Below, one piece after another: positions 18,164 through 26,374 of a stretch of 45,197 nt of DNA (positions are counted from its first letter, which is position 1; every line of letters begins with the position of its first letter). The notes beneath the pieces were generated by a model, which was given only the letters and a program-made list of their open reading frames with translations, was not told the DNA's origin and did no database searches. Position numbers and translations under genes: made by a program. The stretch spans positions 2,368 to 47,564 of the forward strand of contig JAFEGK010000019.1 of the NCBI GenBank assembly GCA_018239985.1, in the 5' to 3' direction. Source of the DNA: Verrucomicrobiota bacterium (GTDB lineage: Bacteria; Chlamydiota; Chlamydiia; Chlamydiales; Rhabdochlamydiaceae).

Positions 18164-19004
18164 GCTTTCGACCTTTGGAATAGGGGGGCCTGCCCGCTAT
18201 TTCATTGAAGTTCATTCGATTGAAGAGCTCCAGAATGTCATCTCCTATTGCTACAAAACAAATCTTTCCTATCATCTCGTTGGCAAAGGGTCCAATTCCC
18301 TCTTCGACGACCGGGGTTACGATGGTCTTGTGATCCTCAATAAAATCGATTTTTGTGCAATTGAGCGGTGCGAGGTCTCGGTCGGTGCTGGTTTTAGCTT
18401 TTCATTGCTTGGCGTCAAAACAGCTCGCGCAGGGCTCAAAGGGCTAGAATTTGCCTCTGGCATCCCTGCAACAGTTGGAGGGGCGATTTTCATGAATGCT
18501 GGCGCCAATGGTCAAGAGACTTGCGAGCATTTGACCGAAGTGACTTTTGTCGATGAGCAGGGGAGACTGGAGATTTTGCCCCGCAGCCATCTCTCATTTT
18601 CCTATCGTCATAGCTGTTTTCAGGAAAAAAAGGGGGCGATCGCCGCCGCAAAGTTTATCCTTGCTCCCGATGAGACCTCTAGAAAAAAGCAGCTCGAAAT
18701 CATCGCCTATCGGACAAAGACCCAGCCCTATGGGGATAAGTCGTGCGGATGTGTCTTCCGCAATCCTGAGGGACAAGGAGCGGGAGCTCTGATCGATCGG
18801 TGTGGCCTCAAAGGAAAGGCAGTCGGTGGGGCTGAAGTGTCTTCGCTACATGCCAACTTTCTGATTAATCGCGCCCAAGCCAAAGCTACAGAGGTTTTGG
18901 AGCTGGCTCGTCTGGTCAAAGAGTGCGTAAAAGAGCAGACTGGAGTAGAATTGGAGATGGAATTAAGAATCATTCCTTTTAAAGATGACCGATTTTCGTG
19001 CTGA
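18126..19004 (+). CDS. murB: UDP-N-acetylenolpyruvoylglucosamine reductase MurB
   Basis: MurB is the flavoenzyme that reduces UDP-GlcNAc-enolpyruvate to UDP-MurNAc in peptidoglycan synthesis. The 292-aa protein has NKPLSELSTFGIGGPA at the start, the FAD-binding stretch LVGKGSNSLFDDRG, GLEFASGIPATVGGAIFMNAG, the active-site region SCGCVFRNPEG and the C-terminal block VSSLHANFLIN. It overlaps nusB upstream and the PHP gene downstream (20 bp). Its presence fits the retained peptidoglycan pathway of chlamydiae. Confidence 0.96.
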   Translation: MLDQFQKNKPLSELSTFGIGGPARYFIEVHSIEELQNVISYCYKTNLSYHLVGKGSNSLFDDRGYDGLVILNKIDFCAIERCEVSVGAGFSFSLLGVKTARAGLKGLEFASGIPATVGGAIFMNAGANGQETCEHLTEVTFVDEQGRLEILPRSHLSFSYRHSCFQEKKGAIAAAKFILAPDETSRKKQLEIIAYRTKTQPYGDKSCGCVFRNPEGQGAGALIDRCGLKGKAVGGAEVSSLHANFLINRAQAKATEVLELARLVKECVKEQTGVELEMELRIIPFKDDRFSC

Positions 19005-19794
19005 CTTACATTGCCACACAACCTGTTCCGACGGGACAATGACCCCAAAAGAGCTCGTTGCTCATGCAAAAGCCCTGGGGCTATCTGGCCTCTGTATTAC
19101 CGATCACGACACGATTAATGCCTATAAAGAGGCTATCCTGGCCGCCAAAGAAGCAGGAATACTTCTTGGAACGGGCATCGAATTTTCGACCGTTGAAAAG
19201 GGGACTAGCATCCATGTCCTTGGGTATGATATCGACCTCGAGAGTCAACAGCTAAACGCCCTTTGTCAAAAGCATATCCAAAGAAGACACGAGAGGAACC
19301 AAAGGATTCTCGACAAATTGGCCAAAAGGGGAATGAAAGTGGAGTTTAAAGAGCTGCAAGGGCATACGATGGGACGTCCCCACATTGCTCAGGCGCTTGT
19401 CGATAGTGGCTATGTCGCCTCCATTCAAGAAGCCTTCCATAAATGGGTTGGAGATGGAAAACCCTGTTTTGACCCTGGAGTGCCGATTTCAACCGACGAG
19501 ACGCTAGAAGTGATTCACGCGGCAGGTGGCAAAGCCTTTATCGCCCATCCGCACTTAATGCCAGGATATCCCTATCACGAACTCTTGAAAAAGCCCTTTG
19601 ATGGAATCGAGTGTTACTACTCAAAATGCATGCCCGACCAAGAGAGAAAATGGGTAAAATTGGCACGCACAAAAGGGCTGCTGATGAGTGGGGGTTCTGA
19701 TTTTCATGGGACCATAAAGCCAGGAATCCCCCTGGGGTGTTCTTGGGTTGGCAGGGAGGCATTTGATGCGATCTTTGAAAAGCACAGAATATGA
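18985..19794 (+). CDS. PHP-domain phosphoesterase, RNase AM/TrpH-like
   Basis: A metal-dependent phosphoesterase of 269 aa. The PHP metal ligands are seen in DLHCHTTCSDGTM, CITDHDT, IEFS, IAHPH and GGSDFHG. E. coli YciV/TrpH (RNase AM) of this family degrades short RNA and nucleotide 3',5'-bisphosphates; the exact substrate here is inferred. It overlaps murB (20 bp) and folC (29 bp) in one operon. Confidence 0.9.
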   Translation: MTDFRADLHCHTTCSDGTMTPKELVAHAKALGLSGLCITDHDTINAYKEAILAAKEAGILLGTGIEFSTVEKGTSIHVLGYDIDLESQQLNALCQKHIQRRHERNQRILDKLAKRGMKVEFKELQGHTMGRPHIAQALVDSGYVASIQEAFHKWVGDGKPCFDPGVPISTDETLEVIHAAGGKAFIAHPHLMPGYPYHELLKKPFDGIECYYSKCMPDQERKWVKLARTKGLLMSGGSDFHGTIKPGIPLGCSWVGREAFDAIFEKHRI

Positions 19795-20914
19795 GACAGC
19801 GATTGGATCGCTTTTTAACCGGCTTTCTACGCGGCGCCAAGATCTGACCGTAATGGAGAGGCTAATGGCTTCCTGGGGTAATCCAGAGAGAGCATTTCCC
19901 TCTGTCCACATCGGAGGGACCAATGGGAAAGGGAGCGTAAGCCGAAAACTTGCCACAGCACTTGAGAATGCCGGCTACCGCGTTGGCCTATACATCTCGC
20001 CACACATTGCCGAATTTGAAGAGCGGATCACGATTAATGGGGAGAAAATTCCCAAACAGCAAGTAGTCGACTATTACGCGCAGATTGACGATCCTGAGTT
20101 TAATTTTTTCGAATGTGCCACCTGGATGTGCTTCCAGTATTTTAAAGAAAAGCAGGTGGATATCGGAATCATTGAAGTAGGTCTTGGAGGGACGCTCGAT
20201 TCAACCAACGTCCTAAAGCCCGTTCTCTCGATCATCACATCGATTGGCTTAGATCACACCGAATATCTAGGTGACACACTAGACAAAATAGCTGCCCAAA
20301 AAGCAGGCATTATCAAACCTCACACACCCGTAGTCCTAGGGCCCCGTATCCACTCTGCGCCGATCTATGAGAGGGCAAAAGCAGTGCATGCCCCTTTGAT
20401 CCAAGTCACTCATCGTTCGCCACTGTATGAAGAAGAAAATAACGCTGTTGTTGTGGAGGCGCTAAAAATCCTCCCTTTTCGGTCTGATGTTGAAGCGGGG
20501 CTTGCTGCAGGGCTGCCTTGCCGTTTTGAAAGACGGGGCCGGTTCATTTTAGACGTTGCCCACAACGCGGAAGGATTTTCCAGACTGAAAGAGGCGTTGC
20601 AGTATACCTTCCCGAATCAGACCTTTCATTTCATCATAGGGATGAGCAGACGTAAAGACCTCAAAGGATGCCTTCAGGCTATAGAAGAGAAAATTGCCCA
20701 CGTCCATTTTGTTGAATCGGGCCGCGCTGATGGGGCAACGGTATTTGATCTTGAAAAAGCATTCCAAGCAGTTTCCAGACGTCCCTATTCGCTCGATCAA
20801 AAAATGGATATTGCAATTGAAAAAACTCCCAAAGAGATCACAGTCATCTGTGGGAGCTTTTATATCATGGCAGGTGCAATTATGCATATAGAGCGTGAAT
20901 CACCGACTCCTTAG
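19766..20914 (+). CDS. folC: folylpolyglutamate/dihydrofolate synthase FolC
   Basis: FolC ligates glutamate to folates, with or without the prior dihydropteroate-glutamate ligation. The 382-aa protein shows the Mur-ligase fold: P-loop HIGGTNGKGSVS, YISPHIAEFEERI, the block GLGGTLDSTNV, TSIGLDHTEYLG and KAGIIKP. The ATG at 19766 is preferred because GGGAGG lies about seven bases upstream; a TTG at 19748 is also open. It overlaps the PHP gene, and its 3' end overlaps the convergent 272-aa gene by 35 bp. Confidence 0.92.
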   Translation: MRSLKSTEYETAIGSLFNRLSTRRQDLTVMERLMASWGNPERAFPSVHIGGTNGKGSVSRKLATALENAGYRVGLYISPHIAEFEERITINGEKIPKQQVVDYYAQIDDPEFNFFECATWMCFQYFKEKQVDIGIIEVGLGGTLDSTNVLKPVLSIITSIGLDHTEYLGDTLDKIAAQKAGIIKPHTPVVLGPRIHSAPIYERAKAVHAPLIQVTHRSPLYEEENNAVVVEALKILPFRSDVEAGLAAGLPCRFERRGRFILDVAHNAEGFSRLKEALQYTFPNQTFHFIIGMSRRKDLKGCLQAIEEKIAHVHFVESGRADGATVFDLEKAFQAVSRRPYSLDQKMDIAIEKTPKEITVICGSFYIMAGAIMHIERESPTP

Positions 20915-21698
20915 AAGCCAGTTCCCACTCTATGCAAGGATCTCCGTCAGCAATTTCGAGCAAAATAGTCATCAACTGCTCAGGATCTTTCCCCGCTGCA
21001 TCGATCCGCCTTTTCTGAGCAGATTTCAGTTTGGAGCGAATCAAATTGAGCTTGAGTAATCCCTCATTGGTCTCTTTGCGATAAAGCAGATCCACAATTT
21101 CATACAGCTCCATCGCTAATTCTTGCTCTACGGGATCATCAGCCATCCCAATGTGAGTGACCGCTTCTTGCAGGAGCATTTTGAGCAGATGGATCAGCTT
21201 AATCTGCTCTTTCGACGTTTCCCCCTTTTTCGAAAGAGCATCATGAGCATAGTCCATCAATTTAACCGCTAGCTGAACAATTTTTCGATTTTTAAGCGAT
21301 GGGCGACGGTGTTCAAACAAGAACACAATATTGTGCTGCAGCTTAGTGATCTGCTTTGAAATTTTAAACATCTTCCCGTTTTCTAAAGAAGTGCCCAAAT
21401 GGAGAGCCCCTTTAGAGATCAGTGTAATTTCGTAGTTTTCGAATCGCTCCTCAATCTCTCGATATAAACTGATCACTTGATTTTCGACCGTTTCGAACTG
21501 TGCAAGTGCCCGCACTTGAGTTTGCTCTGCCCCCTGTCGCAGACGTTGCAGCTGATCCTGGATCGTCTCGAGTTCTTTGTGGAGCAATTTTCTAGCGTGA
21601 GGATTGACCGGGCTGCCGACAACCTTTTCCTGAATTTTTTGAACCTCTTGGCTAATTTTACAAAAATCTTGGAAAATATTTTCATTAATATTGGACAT
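20880..21698 (-). CDS. orphan coiled-coil protein, 272 aa
   Basis: No family recognised. The protein is almost entirely helical and charged, with heptad-like stretches at about residues 10-30, 40-85 and 210-235. There is no signal peptide or transmembrane segment. ATG 21698 is preceded by GGGGAGGG, an unusually strong ribosome site, and by a plausible promoter. It is convergent with folC and the two coding regions overlap by 35 bp, so the two messages are antisense to each other at their ends. Confidence 0.8.
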   Translation of the reverse strand: MSNINENIFQDFCKISQEVQKIQEKVVGSPVNPHARKLLHKELETIQDQLQRLRQGAEQTQVRALAQFETVENQVISLYREIEERFENYEITLISKGALHLGTSLENGKMFKISKQITKLQHNIVFLFEHRRPSLKNRKIVQLAVKLMDYAHDALSKKGETSKEQIKLIHLLKMLLQEAVTHIGMADDPVEQELAMELYEIVDLLYRKETNEGLLKLNLIRSKLKSAQKRRIDAAGKDPEQLMTILLEIADGDPCIEWELASKESVIHALYA

Positions 21699-21725
21699 AT
21701 TAACTACCCTCCCCTTGTAAGCATA

Positions 21726-21754
21726 ATTCTACCAACTTTATTGTATATTTACAA
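21726..21754 (-). promoter_or_regulatory. candidate promoter of the coiled-coil gene
   Basis: The minus strand reads TTGTAA, 17 bp, TAGAAT, 28 bp upstream of the ATG at 21698. Confidence 0.5.
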
Positions 21755-21804
21755 GTCCTTAACATTTCTTTAATAAACTAAGAGTGAGGATGATAGTGAA
21801 TTTT

Positions 21805-22260
21805 TTAATACAGGAAGCCAAAGAGAAATAGGGGGATTTCTCCCTGTAGGGGATGGAAAATCCCATCTTTCACGAGGTATGACCCCTCTTTGACTTCCTT
21901 AAATTGTTCTCGCGTTTTGTTCTTTCCCCCAATCTCAAAAATGGCATCGCGGGTCCTATAATCGGCCTGTTTAGAATGAAAAATCTCGATGCCTGCATTC
22001 TGCAGCGATTGAACAAAAAAGAGCTCTCTTTCCATCCCATTGGAGGGCTGGCTGCCAATCTGTTGAAGAAAGGTATGGATCAGATTGGTATTATTAAGAA
22101 GAATTTTGGGGTGTTTCCGCAATCCGGGTCCTCCACCTTCAAAAGGACGCATTTCACGTACTAACCCGACAGAGGCTAAAATAGTGATGTAGTGTTGAAT
22201 CGTTTTGTGGTCTATTCCCAAATGCTTGGCTAAGCTGTGAATATTTGGAGTATACTCCAA
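21805..22260 (-). pseudogene. C-terminal remnant of a DUF4143 ATPase
   Basis: The 151 residues match the C-terminal DUF4143 half of COG1373-type P-loop ATPases: a helix-turn-helix-like segment (SLAKHLGIDHKTIQHYITIL), then a degenerate nuclease-like block (GIEIFHSKQADYRTRDAIFEIGGK). Intact members have about 200 further N-terminal residues with Walker motifs, which are absent here; the preceding DNA belongs to another gene. The only start is TTG at 22260, inside a 20-bp palindrome. This is most likely a decaying fragment. Confidence 0.7.
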
Positions 22261-22263
22261 ATC

Positions 22264-22842
22264 TTAAAGGGGAGCAACCGTTTTCTGAATCAGGACCAAA
22301 GAGGGGGCTTTCTGCCGATTCTGCCAGCTGTGAAAGCTGACGCTCCATTCGTCTGAAGGGAGGCCCCGGCAAAGCTCCAAAACGGCCCCTTCCTCCCTTT
22401 GGCCTTCCGGGTGGCCGGGGTAGCAGGTGAGGCTAACCAGGCCCCCTGGAACGATGAGGGAGAGGGCGTTGCCGATGCTGGTGAGGGTCGATTGCACCTG
22501 CGTCGTAAGCCCTTTATCGCCCCCAGGAAGGTATCCGAGATTATAGACCACTAGACGGACAGGGTGGGAAGTTGAGGGGAAGGTCTCATGGCTTTGGTGG
22601 TATAGCGCAACCTTGTGTGATAGCCCATTTTCTAAAAGAAGTTTTTGAGTGTTTTCTAGCGCCCTTTCTTGAATATCGAGGCCAATTACTCTATCGTAGT
22701 GCTGCGCCAAATAGACGGTATCGTGTCCATTGCCGCAGGTCGCGTCGATGGCCCAGTCGCCCTTCTGAGCGGCTTTGGCCCAGATCAGGTGGGCCAAGTC
22801 GAGATGTGAGTTAAAAATTGGAAAGCGTCTTTTCTCTTTCAT
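22264..22842 (-). CDS. mnmM: SAM-dependent methyltransferase, MnmM (YtqB) family
   Basis: A class I methyltransferase of 192 aa. Motif I is IDATCGNGHDTVYLA, motif II has VIGLDIQ, and the family-specific sequence NLGYLPGGDK follows. B. subtilis YtqB/MnmM methylates 5-aminomethyl-2-thiouridine at tRNA position 34; the role is inferred from that match. ATG 22842 (MKEKRRFPIFNSHLD) begins the homologous part; an in-frame ATG at 22872 adds ten residues. It ends two bases before the degenerate DUF4143 fragment and is divergent from tRNA-Val. Confidence 0.82.
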   Translation of the reverse strand: MKEKRRFPIFNSHLDLAHLIWAKAAQKGDWAIDATCGNGHDTVYLAQHYDRVIGLDIQERALENTQKLLLENGLSHKVALYHQSHETFPSTSHPVRLVVYNLGYLPGGDKGLTTQVQSTLTSIGNALSLIVPGGLVSLTCYPGHPEGQREEGAVLELCRGLPSDEWSVSFHSWQNRQKAPSLVLIQKTVAPL

Positions 22843-22878
22843 AGAATTACGAACTAGTCTATCATTTCTCATATATTT

Positions 22879-22952
22879 GAGACATTAGCTCAGTTGGTTA
22901 GAGCGCCACGTTGACATCGTGGAGGTCGGTTGTTCGAGTCAACTATGTCTCA
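22879..22952 (+). tRNA. tRNA-Val (anticodon GAC)
   Basis: A complete cloverleaf of 74 bases including the discriminator. The acceptor GAGACAT pairs with ATGTCTC, the D arm has GCTC/GAGC, the anticodon stem is CCACG/CGTGG with loop TTGACAT, and the T arm has loop TTCGAGT. CCA is not encoded. The next base starts the open reading frame of the ThrRS-like gene. Confidence 0.93.
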
Positions 22953-24230
22953 TTGCAAAGTCAAAATTACAATCATTTCGGCGCGCTCGTCTTGTGTGCC
23001 GCCGTTTCCAAAGTTTTCCCAAGAGAGCAAATTTGCTTCTCCGACGCTGATGGACGGGGTTTCTCCGTTGAACTGACCTATTCAGAAACTTTCCAAGAAT
23101 CTTATCTGCCGATGCTTGAAAATACGATGAAGTCTTTGGCCAAGGAAAAGGTGATCGTGCGAGAGATGGTGGCCTCTAATGCGCGGGAGCTTTTGCAGCA
23201 TAAAGGACACCAGAAGTGGGGAGAGGGGCTGCAAGGGGGAACCGTTTTAGTCGCTGAGATGGGTGGCTTTTTCGGATTGTGTACGGGCGAATTCGAACCC
23301 TGTGATTATTTTTCACTTTATCAATTCACCCAATCTAAAAAGCGGGTGATCATTGAAGGGATGGCATTTCCCTCGGCAGATTTGCAAAAGACATTTTTAA
23401 AAAAATTTAGACAATATCCGAAAAAATGCTTTGAGCATTTTGCAAAAGAGCTAGACCTAATTGAGGGCGAAATTTGGCTCCGGAGGGGGATGGCGCTGCG
23501 CCGGGTCTTGGTGGAGCTCTGGCGAAAATGGCTGGAAGGGGACGGGTATTATGAGATTTCTTCTCCGGATTTAAGCAGGAAAAAATTTAGTTGTTGGGTA
23601 GGGCCCCAGGATCGCAGTTATTGTTTTAGTGAAAATTGCCTCATTTCTTCCTTGCAATTCATCCAAAAATGGATTAATATTTTCAACTTTGAGTCTAAGT
23701 GGGTTTTAGTGAAACCGACTAAGGCTTTAAAAGACGCTATAACGACTTGTGGGATCGATGGTGCCATTGAAGATGGAGACGAGCCCCGGGTGGAACTGCG
23801 GATTGCTGATGCACTTGGCCGGTATTGGACTGGGCCAACACTTTGGCTGAAAAAGAAGGGGATTGAGTTTTCTCTCTTTGGAGATTTGGAGCGATTTATT
23901 GCGCTACTGGTAGAGAAGACGGAAGGCGAATTTCCTTTTTGGTTAGCTCCCGAGCAGGTGCGGCTATTGCCGATGGAAGGGGTGGATATAGAGCCACTTG
24001 TAAAAATATTTGATCGGCAGAATATCCGCTTTTTCGTCGACGCGGAGCCCGTTTTGCTTAAAGAAAAAATGCATCGGGCATTGCGCGCGAAAGTTCCTTA
24101 TGTTATGGTGTTTGGAAAAAGAGAGGAGAATTCCAAACGAGTGAATATTAGAGCATCAGGCCAGGATCAAGCGATGACTATGGAACAACTGGAACAAATG
24201 TTGGCGGAGCGAAAACTTGAGAATCAATAG
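22953..24230 (+). CDS. degenerate threonyl-tRNA synthetase paralogue
   Basis: About 425 aa, collinear with ThrRS but lacking its active parts. The N-terminal TGS domain is missing. In the editing domain HxxxH has become HFGAL and CxxxH has become CTGEF. The synthetase domain keeps the linker and motif 1 region (AKELDLIEG, GMALRRVLVELW) and one zinc Cys (SENCLISS). Motif 2 and its flanks are deleted, and the zinc His near motif 3 is gone (FSLFGDLERF). The C-terminal anticodon-binding domain looks intact (PFWLAPEQVRLLP, RRALRAKVPYVMVFG-like end). It stands where thrS stands in many bacteria, just before infC. The start is uncertain: TTG at 22953 directly after the tRNA, or ATG at 23112. Confidence 0.8.
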   Translation: MQSQNYNHFGALVLCAAVSKVFPREQICFSDADGRGFSVELTYSETFQESYLPMLENTMKSLAKEKVIVREMVASNARELLQHKGHQKWGEGLQGGTVLVAEMGGFFGLCTGEFEPCDYFSLYQFTQSKKRVIIEGMAFPSADLQKTFLKKFRQYPKKCFEHFAKELDLIEGEIWLRRGMALRRVLVELWRKWLEGDGYYEISSPDLSRKKFSCWVGPQDRSYCFSENCLISSLQFIQKWINIFNFESKWVLVKPTKALKDAITTCGIDGAIEDGDEPRVELRIADALGRYWTGPTLWLKKKGIEFSLFGDLERFIALLVEKTEGEFPFWLAPEQVRLLPMEGVDIEPLVKIFDRQNIRFFVDAEPVLLKEKMHRALRAKVPYVMVFGKREENSKRVNIRASGQDQAMTMEQLEQMLAERKLENQ

Positions 24231-24786
24231 ACAAATCCGCGCCCCGAAAGTGCGGGTAATTGATAAAAATGGGCAACAGGTCGGTATCATTTCGATACAG
24301 GATGCGCTCATGATGGCAGAAAATGAAAAGCTCGACCTCGTGGAAATTTCTCCGAATGCACAACCACCTGTTTGTAAGGTAATCGACTATGGAAAGTATC
24401 GGTACCAGCAGACAAAAAAGGAAAAAGAAAGTAAAAAATCACAGCACCAGGCAAAGGTTAAAGAGTTAAAAGTAAAACCAAATACTGATGATCATGATTT
24501 ACAAGTGAAGCTGAAGATGGCCCGGGGGTTTATCCTGAAAGGGGACAAAGTGCGCCTCACTTGTACGTTTAAAGGACGTGAGCTCGCTCACCCTGAGATC
24601 GGTAAGAAGGTCTTACAAAAGATGATTGACCAGCTTTTAGATATCGCCACTGCAGAGGCATTCCCGAAGCAGATTGGACGAATCCTATCAGTGACATTGA
24701 CACCTGGCGCAAAAAAGATGAAGGAGCAAATCCGTGAAAGTGAAAGTGAAAGCGAAGCCAAAAAAAGCGATGAAAGCGAAGTATAA
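24217..24786 (+). CDS. infC: translation initiation factor IF-3
   Basis: IF-3 binds the 30S subunit, prevents early 50S joining and checks the start codon. The 189-aa protein has RINRQIRAPKVRVI at the N-terminus, DLVEISPNAQPPVCKVIDYGKY, and the C-domain VRLTCTFKGRELAHPEIG, plus an acidic Ser/Glu tail. The only usable start is TTG at 24217, with GGAG seven bases upstream. Non-AUG starts are typical of infC and link to self-regulation (AUU in E. coli). The start overlaps the ThrRS-like stop by 14 bp. Confidence 0.95.
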   Translation: MRINRQIRAPKVRVIDKNGQQVGIISIQDALMMAENEKLDLVEISPNAQPPVCKVIDYGKYRYQQTKKEKESKKSQHQAKVKELKVKPNTDDHDLQVKLKMARGFILKGDKVRLTCTFKGRELAHPEIGKKVLQKMIDQLLDIATAEAFPKQIGRILSVTLTPGAKKMKEQIRESESESEAKKSDESEV

Positions 24787-24937
24787 GGTCACAGGGACCG
24801 GAAAACTGAAGCGTCGCAAACCAGGTAAACGGCACATCTTGACGAAAAAATCGTCTAATAGAAAACGCCGCTTGGGAAAATCGGCCTTGGTCGATAACAC
24901 AATTACTAAAAAAATTGCCCGTTTAATAGGAGCATAA
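24734..24937 (+). CDS. rpmI: 50S ribosomal protein L35
   Basis: A 67-aa basic protein with the L35 core (FKLTGTGKL-type sequence YKVTGTGKLKRRKPGKRH, then KKSSNRKRRL). It starts at GTG 24734 with AAGGAG seven bases upstream, and the first 53 bases lie inside the infC coding region in another frame. That overlap shapes the low-complexity Ser/Glu tail of IF-3 and the Lys-rich start of L35. Confidence 0.93.
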   Translation: MKVKVKAKPKKAMKAKYKVTGTGKLKRRKPGKRHILTKKSSNRKRRLGKSALVDNTITKKIARLIGA

Positions 24938-24940
24938 AAA

Positions 24941-25297
24941 ATGACAAGAGCAACATGTTCTGTAGCAAGACATCGCAGACGTAAGCGTTTAATGAAACTC
25001 GCCAAAGGATTCGTCGGCGATCGTAAAAACCACGTCAGATTGACTAAAGATGCCGTGATGTCCGCAATGGCATTCAGCACAACACACCGCAAGGATCGGA
25101 AGAGAAATTTCCGCAGATTGTGGATCATCCGAATCGGAGTTGCCGCTAAGATTAATGGCATTTCCTACAGCCGCATCATCCATGGATTGGCAGAAGCTGG
25201 CTGCGGATTAAATAGAAAGATGCTCTCTGAGATGGCCATCCGCGATCCAGAAAGCTTCGCAGCTGTCGCAAGCCAAGCGAAGAAAGCAATAGCATAA
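24941..25297 (+). CDS. rplT: 50S ribosomal protein L20
   Basis: The 118-aa protein has the L20 hallmarks: basic N-terminal extension (SVARHRRRKRLMKLAKGFVG), HRKDRKRNFRRLWIIRI, GISYSRIIHGL and NRKMLSEMAI. In other bacteria L20 binds its own operon leader to repress rpmI-rplT. It starts three bases after rpmI, with AGGAG upstream. Confidence 0.97.
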   Translation: MTRATCSVARHRRRKRLMKLAKGFVGDRKNHVRLTKDAVMSAMAFSTTHRKDRKRNFRRLWIIRIGVAAKINGISYSRIIHGLAEAGCGLNRKMLSEMAIRDPESFAAVASQAKKAIA

Positions 25298-25301
25298 GTT
25301 T

Positions 25302-25321
25302 GGTGGCTCAATAGAGCCACC
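25302..25321 (+). promoter_or_regulatory. hairpin between rplT and pheS
   Basis: GGTGGCTC pairs with GAGCCACC around the loop AATA (8-bp perfect stem). No T run follows, so it is a weak terminator, pause or attenuator candidate, or an RNA-processing site, rather than a full terminator. Confidence 0.55.
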
Positions 25322-25352
25322 ACACCACACCCATTAACCACGAGTTGTCCCT

Positions 25353-26372
25353 GTGGAAGAGAAAGTCCTATCCCTAAAAAAAGCGTTCCAGCAAGACCTA
25401 AGTACGGCGACTGATTCCAAAGAGGTCGAACAGCTTAAAGTCAAATACACAGGAAAGAAAGGGCCTATTCAAGCACTCATGCTGGAATTGCGCAACGTCG
25501 ATCCAGTCCAGCGCCCTCAAATGGGAAAGGTGATCAACGAACTCAAGAGCGAGATCGAACAGCTTCTCCAGGATGCCTCTGAAGGTTTTCTCAAAGTGGA
25601 GGCGCAGGCTCAACTCGAATCTGAGAAAATAGACATATCCCTACCTGGAAAGAACAGATACCTTGGCCATTTTCATCCGATCCGGATCATGATGCGGGAG
25701 GTTATCGATATTTTGATCAATATGGGCTTCTCGGTCCAGTGTGGTCCAGAAATCGATTCAGACTGGTACAATTTCGAAGGGCTCAACTATCCCGCCGATC
25801 ACCCAGCACGCGATATGCAAGATACTTTCTACGTTACAGAGCACCTTCTGCTTCGCTCGCAAACATCCAATGTGCAGCTGAGGGCGATGGAAGGGCGCAA
25901 TCCCCCTATCCGCATTATTGCGCCAGGGACCGTCTTCCGCAATGAAAACATCAGCGCCCGCTCACACGTCTTCTTCCACCAAATCGAAGGGCTCTATATC
26001 GATCGAGAGGTCTCCTTTGCTGATCTGTTTGCCACCATGGAAGAGCTCTGGAGCAAAGTATTTAATGAAAAAGTGGAAGCCCGCTTTCGTCCCAGTTACT
26101 TTCCATTCGTCGAACCAGGCCTCGAAGTGGATCTCAGGTGCACCTCCTGCCACGGGAAAGGGTGCCGTTTATGCAAACATAGTGGTTGGTTAGAAGTGTG
26201 TGGTGCCGGTATGGTCCATCCTGAGGTGCTGAAAAACGGCGGAATCGATCCACACGAATATTCGGGCTATGCTTGGGGGATGGGGATTGAGAGACTCGCA
26301 ATGCTCCGCTACGGTATCAGCGACATCCGGATGTTCACGGAAAACGACATGCGCCTACTCGCACAATTTTAA
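25353..26372 (+). CDS. pheS: phenylalanyl-tRNA synthetase alpha subunit
   Basis: PheS forms the catalytic half of the alpha2-beta2 PheRS. The 339-aa protein has an N-terminal coiled coil, then the class II core: GKNRYLGHFHPI, GPEIDSDWYNF, the HPARDMQDTFYV block, GTVFRNENISARSHVFFHQIEGL (motif 2), and motif 3 GYAWGMGIERLAMLRYGI. GTG at 25353 is the start nearest the homologous region. pheT is not adjacent; an ABC-F gene follows two bases later. Confidence 0.96.
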   Translation: MEEKVLSLKKAFQQDLSTATDSKEVEQLKVKYTGKKGPIQALMLELRNVDPVQRPQMGKVINELKSEIEQLLQDASEGFLKVEAQAQLESEKIDISLPGKNRYLGHFHPIRIMMREVIDILINMGFSVQCGPEIDSDWYNFEGLNYPADHPARDMQDTFYVTEHLLLRSQTSNVQLRAMEGRNPPIRIIAPGTVFRNENISARSHVFFHQIEGLYIDREVSFADLFATMEELWSKVFNEKVEARFRPSYFPFVEPGLEVDLRCTSCHGKGCRLCKHSGWLEVCGAGMVHPEVLKNGGIDPHEYSGYAWGMGIERLAMLRYGISDIRMFTENDMRLLAQF

Positions 26373-26374
26373 AC

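Noticed and set aside
22911-22952. Upstream in-frame TTG giving a longer ThrRS-like protein
   Set aside because: It lies inside the tRNA-Val gene, and the encoded residues have no ThrRS similarity.
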